Shown here: piece by piece, positions 59,583-64,000 of the stretch
How positions within the stretch are numbered: position 1 is the first letter of the stretch
How the letters are laid out: every line of letters starts with the position of its first letter
Source: VSJD01 sp041653875
GTDB taxonomy: Bacteria; Verrucomicrobiota; Kiritimatiellia; JAAZAB01
Assembly: GCA_041653875.1 (NCBI GenBank)
Contig: JBAZEM010000010.1
Location: forward strand, 1 to 64,000
Direction: 5' to 3'
DNA length: 64,000 bases
Notes under the pieces: generated by a model
Told to the model about the DNA's origin: nothing
The model's database searches: none
The model's input: only the letters and a program-made list of their open reading frames with translations
Translations under genes and position numbers: made by a program

Positions 59583-59748
59583 ACCGCTCCTGTTCGTTTT
59601 GTTGCGATCTCCGCGTTGCCTGACATAGCTGTTAACCGGCGCCCCGGCGCAGGACTGCACGGAGATGCGCTTCGCATGCCCGGTCAGCCCAAGCACGGGG
59701 TGGAGCCGCTATCTTTGACGGTGAATTCACCCGCAGTCAGGTTTGGGA
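59583..59748. other. 166-bp gap, nothing clear
   Basis: No repeat or regulatory site was identified. Confidence 0.3.
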
Positions 59749-60033
59749 TTATGTCAACCGTTTCTGAATCCGTGCCGGGTCCCGTCGACAGTCCAGTACA
59801 GCATGAACAAAAATGGCCTTGACCCGATAGTATATCGCGAAGGGGAATCGTTTGGCGAGAAGTCGGTGATATCCGCATTGTAAAACATGAATGCCGGCAT
59901 AGAGATGTAATGAATCGATATCCGAAAAAAGCGAGTCGAGAAAGTAATCGCCAAGCCCTATGGTTTGGTTTTCGTAGAACCGGAAACCGTCTATCAAATC
60001 CTGCTGAGCCTCGCCCAGAATCTCAATTCTCAT
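59749..60033 (-). CDS. ParE/RelE-family toxin
   Basis: 94 residues from ATG 60033. RIEILGEAQQDLIDGFRFYENQTIGLGDYFLDSL, then the strand RFPFAIYYRVKAIFVHAVLDCRRDPARI, fits the RelE superfamily. ATGA overlap links it to the antitoxin gene upstream. The longer open frame to 60294 is antisense to that antitoxin in another frame and not coding. Confidence 0.9.
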   Translation of the reverse strand: MRIEILGEAQQDLIDGFRFYENQTIGLGDYFLDSLFSDIDSLHLYAGIHVLQCGYHRLLAKRFPFAIYYRVKAIFVHAVLDCRRDPARIQKRLT

Positions 60034-60248
60034 TTGACACGGTTTCGGATCGTGCGTTTTGCCTCTGTCCATTCTGTGAAATGCGACGAGCCATTTTGAA
60101 GGCGTTTTTGCCGAGCTTGCAGCACGTCGGCGTGCCATGACGGCGATGGGACATTGTCCGATGATCGGGAAAGATCGTCCCAAATCGTCTCCAGCGCCCG
60201 GAGCTTGTCCGATGTCGTCATGCGAGTGAGCGGTAGAGTTAGTTCCAT
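60030..60248 (-). CDS. addiction-module antitoxin (putative PF09720 type)
   Basis: 72 residues. LTRMTTSDKLRALETIWDDLSRSSDNVPSPSWHADVLQARQKRLQNG is the pattern of the small helical antitoxins found before RelE/ParE toxins (SPxWHxxVLxxR). A strong AGGAGG lies seven bases before ATG 60248. It is divergent from the MarR-TolC gene, with which it shares a 117-bp regulatory region. Confidence 0.9.
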   Translation of the reverse strand: MELTLPLTRMTTSDKLRALETIWDDLSRSSDNVPSPSWHADVLQARQKRLQNGSSHFTEWTEAKRTIRNRVK

Positions 60249-60277
60249 AATTTGGCCTCCTGTCCAATAAAGACTCC

Positions 60278-60309
60278 GATAAATATACGCACAAAGCTTT
60301 GTATATGCA
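60278..60309. promoter_or_regulatory. palindromic candidate operator between antitoxin and marR
   Basis: AAATATACGCACAAAG-CTTTGTATATGC is an imperfect palindrome (arms ~13 bp). GCGTATATTT, the complement of AAATATACGC, recurs over the -10 of the marR promoter (60350-60359). Either the MarR domain or the antitoxin may bind here. Confidence 0.5.
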
Positions 60310-60330
60310 ATTCCTTTTTAAGAAAAACGC

Positions 60331-60358
60331 TTGACATTTATTTCGTAGCGCGTATATT
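60331..60358 (+). promoter_or_regulatory. promoter of the second RND operon, likely leaderless
   Basis: TTGACA (60331-60336), 16 bases, TATATT (60353-60358). The ATG is at 60366, eight bases after the -10, with no room for a ribosome-binding site, so transcription would begin at or next to the start codon. Confidence 0.7.
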
Positions 60359-60365
60359 TCGTTTC

Positions 60366-62315
60366 ATGGATATTTCAAATAACAAGGCATCGGCCAAAAT
60401 GCCCCTGCAATCGTTCGCCGACCGGCTGGTGCCCCTGATGTGCCGGCTGATGCGGCATATGACGACCCAGGACCGCAACTACCTGGCGCGCGGGCTGATC
60501 ACCCTGCCGCAGTTATGGGTGCTCCATCAGGTCGCCGAGCGCCAAACCTGCACCATGCACATGCTGGCCCAGACCCTGGAGCTGAAATCGTCCACCGTGA
60601 CCGGTTTGGCGGATCGGCTCGTCCAGCTGGGCCTGCTCAAGCGCTTCAACAGCCGGACCGACCGCCGGGTCGTATTGGCCGAAATTACGCCCAAGGGCCG
60701 CGCCATCCTGAAACATCTGGACGCCGAACGGCATAAATCCATTATTCAAATGTTTCGGCACGTCTCGCCGAAAGAGCGCGCCGTTTACCTCGGTATCGTC
60801 GAAAAAATTCTGAAAGCTTTGTCCGCCGTCCTGGTCGCAATGGTCGGCGCCGGATTGGCCGCATTCCTGACCGGATGCGTGTCGGCCCCGGCGCCGAGCG
60901 ACGCGACCACGCCCTGGACACCCCCGGCCCGGGCGCAGAACCAGGACACCGTCTGGAAGGATATCCGCGCCCGCAAAGCCGATTTTACCAATGACCAGTC
61001 GTTGGCCGAGGTGCTGGATATCGCCTTGCGGAACAATCCGGCCAGCCGCAAGACGTGGAGCGACGCCCGGGCCGCATCCGCGCAGGTGGACCAGGCCAAG
61101 GGCTACTTCCTGCCGACCGTGGTCGGCACGGCCGCGGCCGCGCGCCAGCGGACCACGGCCGAGCCGGAAAGTTTCGACCTGGACTACATGAAATATGGCC
61201 CCGGGCTTCAGCTCAATTATCTGGTCATCAATTTCGGCGGCGGACGCGAGGCGGCCGTGGAGCAGGCGCTCCAGACCGTGTATGCCGCGAATTATCTTTT
61301 TAACCGCTCCATCCAGGATATCCTGCTGGCCGTGGAGACCGCCTATTATGGCTTAGTCAGCGCCAAGGCCGGAATCGAGGCGGCCGAGGCGAATGTGAAG
61401 GATGCCCGCACGGCGTTCGAAACGGCCCAGGCGCGCAAAGATGCCGGTGTCGGCGCCGACCTGGAAGTGCTCCAAGCCCGGGCCAATTACGACCAGGCGC
61501 GCTATGGTCTGGTCAACGCCAAAGGTCAATTCAAGATCGCACAGGGTGCGCTGGCCAAGGCGATGGGCATTCCGGCCGATACAACGCTCCGGGTGGTGGC
61601 GCCGACCAACGCGGTGCCCACCGCGCTTACTCCGCAGGATATGCGCCAACTGATTGACGATGCGCTTGACCGGCGGCCGGACATTGCCGCCCTGCGCGCC
61701 ACCCTGGCCGCCAGGAAGGCCGCTATCCGGGTGACGAGTTCGGCCCTCTGGCCCTCGCTTTACGTTAACGGCAATCTCAGTCGCGATTATTATGACACTT
61801 ATACCGGCGCGCTCAACCGGAATACCGACACCACTGCGGCTGGCCAATACTTTCAAGACAATGACTGGTCTTACGGCGCGGGCGCCACGCTCCAATGGAC
61901 CTTGTTCGACGGCTTTCAGACCCTGAGCGCCAAGCGCGCCGCGGCGGCGCAGGCGGATTCCGCCCAGGCCCAGCTCCAGCAGGCGGAACTGGCGGCCGGC
62001 GCCGATGTCTGGACACGGTATTACGCTTATGAAACCGCCCTGGAACGGCACACGGTCAGCATCGCTTATCTTGCCAGCGCTTCGGCCGCCTATGAACTGG
62101 CGCTGGATAGTTATAAGAATGGACTCAGTAATATCATCGATCTGTTGAATGCCGAGAGCCAACTGGCGCAGGCGCGAATGCAGAATGTCTCCGCCCGGCA
62201 GGAAGCGTTTGCCGCCCTGGCCAACCTGGCCTATGCCGCCGGCCGCCTGGAAAAGGGCGGGGCGGCCCGGACCGAAGGGATTTTCTCAACCGCCGTAAGG
62301 AAGGATCAACCATGA
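60366..62315 (+). CDS. MarR-family regulator fused to TolC-like outer-membrane factor
   Basis: 649 residues in one frame. Residues ~1-145 are a full MarR winged helix domain: LITLPQLWVLHQVAERQTCTMHMLAQTL, KSSTVTGLADRLVQLGLLKR, RTDRRVVLAEITPKG, with dimerisation helices at both ends. Residues ~152-171 are a lipoprotein-type signal, ALSAVLVAMVGAGLAAFLTGC. Residues ~195-640 are an OEP/TolC efflux channel (SLAEVLDIALRNNPASRKTWSDARAA, LDDRRPDI-like DALDRRPDIAALRATLAARK). Cytosolic DNA binding and outer-membrane insertion are not compatible in one chain, so internal initiation (TTG at the signal start) or processing is probable. The 4-bp overlap ATGA couples it to the adaptor. Confidence 0.88.
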   Translation: MDISNNKASAKMPLQSFADRLVPLMCRLMRHMTTQDRNYLARGLITLPQLWVLHQVAERQTCTMHMLAQTLELKSSTVTGLADRLVQLGLLKRFNSRTDRRVVLAEITPKGRAILKHLDAERHKSIIQMFRHVSPKERAVYLGIVEKILKALSAVLVAMVGAGLAAFLTGCVSAPAPSDATTPWTPPARAQNQDTVWKDIRARKADFTNDQSLAEVLDIALRNNPASRKTWSDARAASAQVDQAKGYFLPTVVGTAAAARQRTTAEPESFDLDYMKYGPGLQLNYLVINFGGGREAAVEQALQTVYAANYLFNRSIQDILLAVETAYYGLVSAKAGIEAAEANVKDARTAFETAQARKDAGVGADLEVLQARANYDQARYGLVNAKGQFKIAQGALAKAMGIPADTTLRVVAPTNAVPTALTPQDMRQLIDDALDRRPDIAALRATLAARKAAIRVTSSALWPSLYVNGNLSRDYYDTYTGALNRNTDTTAAGQYFQDNDWSYGAGATLQWTLFDGFQTLSAKRAAAAQADSAQAQLQQAELAAGADVWTRYYAYETALERHTVSIAYLASASAAYELALDSYKNGLSNIIDLLNAESQLAQARMQNVSARQEAFAALANLAYAAGRLEKGGAARTEGIFSTAVRKDQP

Positions 62316-63595
62316 ACCGATATCTGCGTTCGAGTATAGGGATATTACACCGGAGCGGTTCTACCGAACCGCAGCTACACCGGAGCGGTTCTACCGAACC
62401 GCAACTACACCGGAGCGGTGTAGAGGCCGTTCGTGAGAACGGCAAAGTTGCCGAAAGACTGATTCATGCCGGCGCCGTCGCGCTATGCAGCCTGCTGATT
62501 CTGACGTTGGGGGCCTGCTCCAAACGCCAGAAAGGCCCGCCGCAATTCCCGCCCACCGCGGTCCAAACCACCCTGGCCGTGAAAATGGATACGCCGGTTG
62601 TCATCAGCGCTTTCGGGAATACGGAAGACCAGGTGAGCGTGGACGTTGTCCCGCAGGTTTCGGGCCTGCTCGTGAAAACCTTTATCCTGGATGGGGCCAT
62701 TGTAACCAACGGCCAGGCGCTGTTCCTGATCGATCCCAGCGATTATGTCATTCGTGTCCGCCAGGCCGATGGCCTGGTGGCCGCCGATCGGGCCAACCTG
62801 GAATTGAGCCGCCTCACGCTGGAGCGCAACCGCCCGCTGCTGGCGAAAAGCATGATTTCGGCGGAAACGTTCGACACGCTGAAGACCAAACTGGATGCCG
62901 CCGCGGCCCAACTCAAGATCGACGAGGCAACGCTCGATCAGGCCCGCCTGGACCTCTCGCGCTGCACGGTCACCTCCTCGGTCAATGGGATTTGTTCCAA
63001 GCGCTTTTTGGATAACGGCAATCTGGCCGTGGCCAACCAGACGAAGTTGACCAACGTCCGCAGTTACGATCCGATCTTCGTGGAGTTCTCGGTCTCGGAA
63101 CAATATTTGGATCTCCTGCGCCGGGAAATGGCGGCGGGGACCGTGCGGGTCGAAGTCGCGCCGCGCGGCGACACGAACAGCTATGCGGGCGAACTGGTCT
63201 TCCTGGATAATGCCGTCAACCAGCAAACCGGCACGATCTTGTTGCGCGCCCTGGTGCCCAACCCCGAGCGGAAGCTCTGGGCCCAGCAGTTCATCGAGGT
63301 GCGCATCCTGGCCGGCACGGCGCGCGCGGCCGTAATGGTCCCGGAAAGCGCGGTGCAATTCGGCAAGGACGGGCCCTATGCGTTTGTCGTGACCCAGGAT
63401 AACAAGGCGGATCTGCGGCCGGTCAAACCGGGTGTGCGGTATGACAGTCTGTTGCAGATTGAGGAGGGCGTGGCGTCCGGGGAAAAAGTGGTGGTGCTGG
63501 GCCAGTTGATGTTGTATCCCGGCGCGGTGGTGATGGAAGCGGCCCCCTTGACGCCGTCTGGCAAAGCCCCGGCGGGGGCACCGGAAGGCAAATGA
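62312..63595 (+). CDS. RND efflux periplasmic adaptor (second system) with repeat-derived N-terminus
   Basis: 427 residues. ATG 62312 overlaps the previous stop. Residues ~13-45 (HRSGSTEPQL twice, then HRSGVEAVRENGKV) are translated from two 30-bp tandem units of a palindromic repeat. The lipoprotein signal follows only at ~52-69 (AVALCSLLILTLGAC). The rest is a normal MdtA-like adaptor: VVPQVSGLLVKTFILDGAIV, alpha-hairpin, CTVTSSVNGICSKRFLDNGNLAVANQ, and VMVPESAVQFGKDGPYAFVV. With no alternative ATG before the signal, the long N-extension is probably real. Confidence 0.9.
   Translation: MNRYLRSSIGILHRSGSTEPQLHRSGSTEPQLHRSGVEAVRENGKVAERLIHAGAVALCSLLILTLGACSKRQKGPPQFPPTAVQTTLAVKMDTPVVISAFGNTEDQVSVDVVPQVSGLLVKTFILDGAIVTNGQALFLIDPSDYVIRVRQADGLVAADRANLELSRLTLERNRPLLAKSMISAETFDTLKTKLDAAAAQLKIDEATLDQARLDLSRCTVTSSVNGICSKRFLDNGNLAVANQTKLTNVRSYDPIFVEFSVSEQYLDLLRREMAAGTVRVEVAPRGDTNSYAGELVFLDNAVNQQTGTILLRALVPNPERKLWAQQFIEVRILAGTARAAVMVPESAVQFGKDGPYAFVVTQDNKADLRPVKPGVRYDSLLQIEEGVASGEKVVVLGQLMLYPGAVVMEAAPLTPSGKAPAGAPEGK
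62347..62450. repeat. palindromic repeat inserted in the adaptor gene
   Basis: Two 30-bp direct units (62347-62376, 62377-62406) each with a GCGGTTC-TAC-CGAACCGC-type hairpin, a partial third, then GGCCGTTCGTGAGAACGGC. Related to 46535-46605 and 63664-63770. Confidence 0.8.
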
Positions 63596-63796
63596 ACGCC
63601 GCCTTGGGCGGCTTAATGAAATGCCAAGGAATGTTCCGCCATAGGCGGATCCGCCTATGGCGCGACAAAACACAGCGGTTCTAACGAACCGCAACTACAC
63701 CCTTGGCCGAGTGCAGGCAGACAATTCGGTGTAGAGGCCGTTCGATAGAACGGCAAAGTTGCCGAAGGCCTAACTTTAAAACGAACGGATTTTGTC
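63596..63796. repeat. palindrome-rich gap before the second pump
   Basis: GCCGCC/GGCGGC words near 63598-63615, GGCGGATCCGCC at 63643-63654, and 63670-63770 with GCGGTTCTAACGAACCGC, GTGTAG/CTACAC and GCCGTTCGATAGAACGGC. These are the same words as in the adaptor insertion. No gene. Confidence 0.65.
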
Positions 63797-64000
63797 ATGA
63801 CTTTCTCTGAAATTTTCATCCGGCGTCCGATTTTGACTACGCTGGTCATGGTCGTCATGGCCGTGTTTGGCGTGTGGGCCTATTTCCGGATGCCGGTCAA
63901 CAGTCTGCCGACGGTGGACTATCCCGTGATCCAGGTGTCCGTGGCCTATCCCGGGGCCAGCCCGGCCACAATGGCCTCGGCCGTGGCGACGCCCCTGGAA
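63797..64000 (+). CDS. RND efflux pump (second system), 5' part
   Basis: The first 68 residues are visible: FSEIFIRRPILTTLVMVVMAVFGVWAYFRMPV as first helix, then LPTVDYPVIQVSVAYPGASPATMASAVATPLE, the start of the porter domain. The DYPVIQVSVAYPGAS form is typical of MdtB/MdtC-like pumps rather than AcrB. The gene runs off the window. Confidence 0.93.
   Translation, partial: MTFSEIFIRRPILTTLVMVVMAVFGVWAYFRMPVNSLPTVDYPVIQVSVAYPGASPATMASAVATPLE

Overview
The window is 64 kb of GC-rich bacterial DNA from a Gram-negative organism: it encodes Lol lipoprotein export, TonB/ExbB/ExbD, two RND efflux systems and outer-membrane factors. The mix of non-mevalonate isoprenoid synthesis, PdxJ, bifunctional NAD(P)H-hydrate repair, PVC-style SGNH and FG-GAP proteins, and very many palindromic and short-period intergenic repeats suggests a PVC-group bacterium (Kiritimatiellota, Lentisphaerota or Verrucomicrobiota). 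That placement is inference; no rRNA is present.

Layout. 0-3.5 kb: a restriction-modification pair, an MvaI/BcnI-type endonuclease preceded by a RadC domain fused to a C5-cytosine methyltransferase. 4.0-7.6 kb: a compact mobile element (HUH-type Rep candidate, small OB-fold-like protein, HTH protein, winged-helix protein, tyrosine integrase) beside tRNA-Ser(CGA), whose 3' end is duplicated downstream. 7.7-19.1 kb: housekeeping genes (TrmH-type methyltransferase, ispD, phosphoesterase, ferredoxin, lysS, lolC/E-lolD, pdxJ, acpS, nnr, rsmA). 19.3-23.3 kb: an arsenic operon (arsR, arsC, acr3, arsM, then a DJ-1 protein). 23.3-32.4 kb: B12-binding radical SAM enzyme, Dus, and a signalling block (hybrid-free PAS histidine kinase, two response regulators, FGGY kinase, second paralogous kinase). 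32.8-37.1 kb: tonB-exbD-exbB and nifS/nifU. 37.2-46.4 kb: surE, a three-module secreted hydrolase, cobS, yqjD/yqjE-like genes, a stand-alone AICAR transformylase, a flavin reductase and a MATE pump.

46.7-58.7 kb is an RND efflux operon (adaptor, pump, outer-membrane factor) split between adaptor and pump by a ~6 kb co-directional block of small accessory genes: brnTA, parDE, mazEF, DUF2442/DUF4160 proteins, a signal-peptidase-like protein and a SIMPL protein. Repeated attC-like sites within it make it look like an integron cassette cluster without an integrase. 58.7-64 kb: an SGNH-like protein, another toxin-antitoxin pair, and a second RND system whose MarR-type regulator is fused in frame to its TolC-like factor; the pump gene runs off the window.

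The least familiar signals are the RadC-methyltransferase fusion, the MarR-TolC fusion, the minimal HUH/integrase element, the cassette cluster, and repeat families that have invaded coding sequence (rsmA, acpS, the second adaptor).
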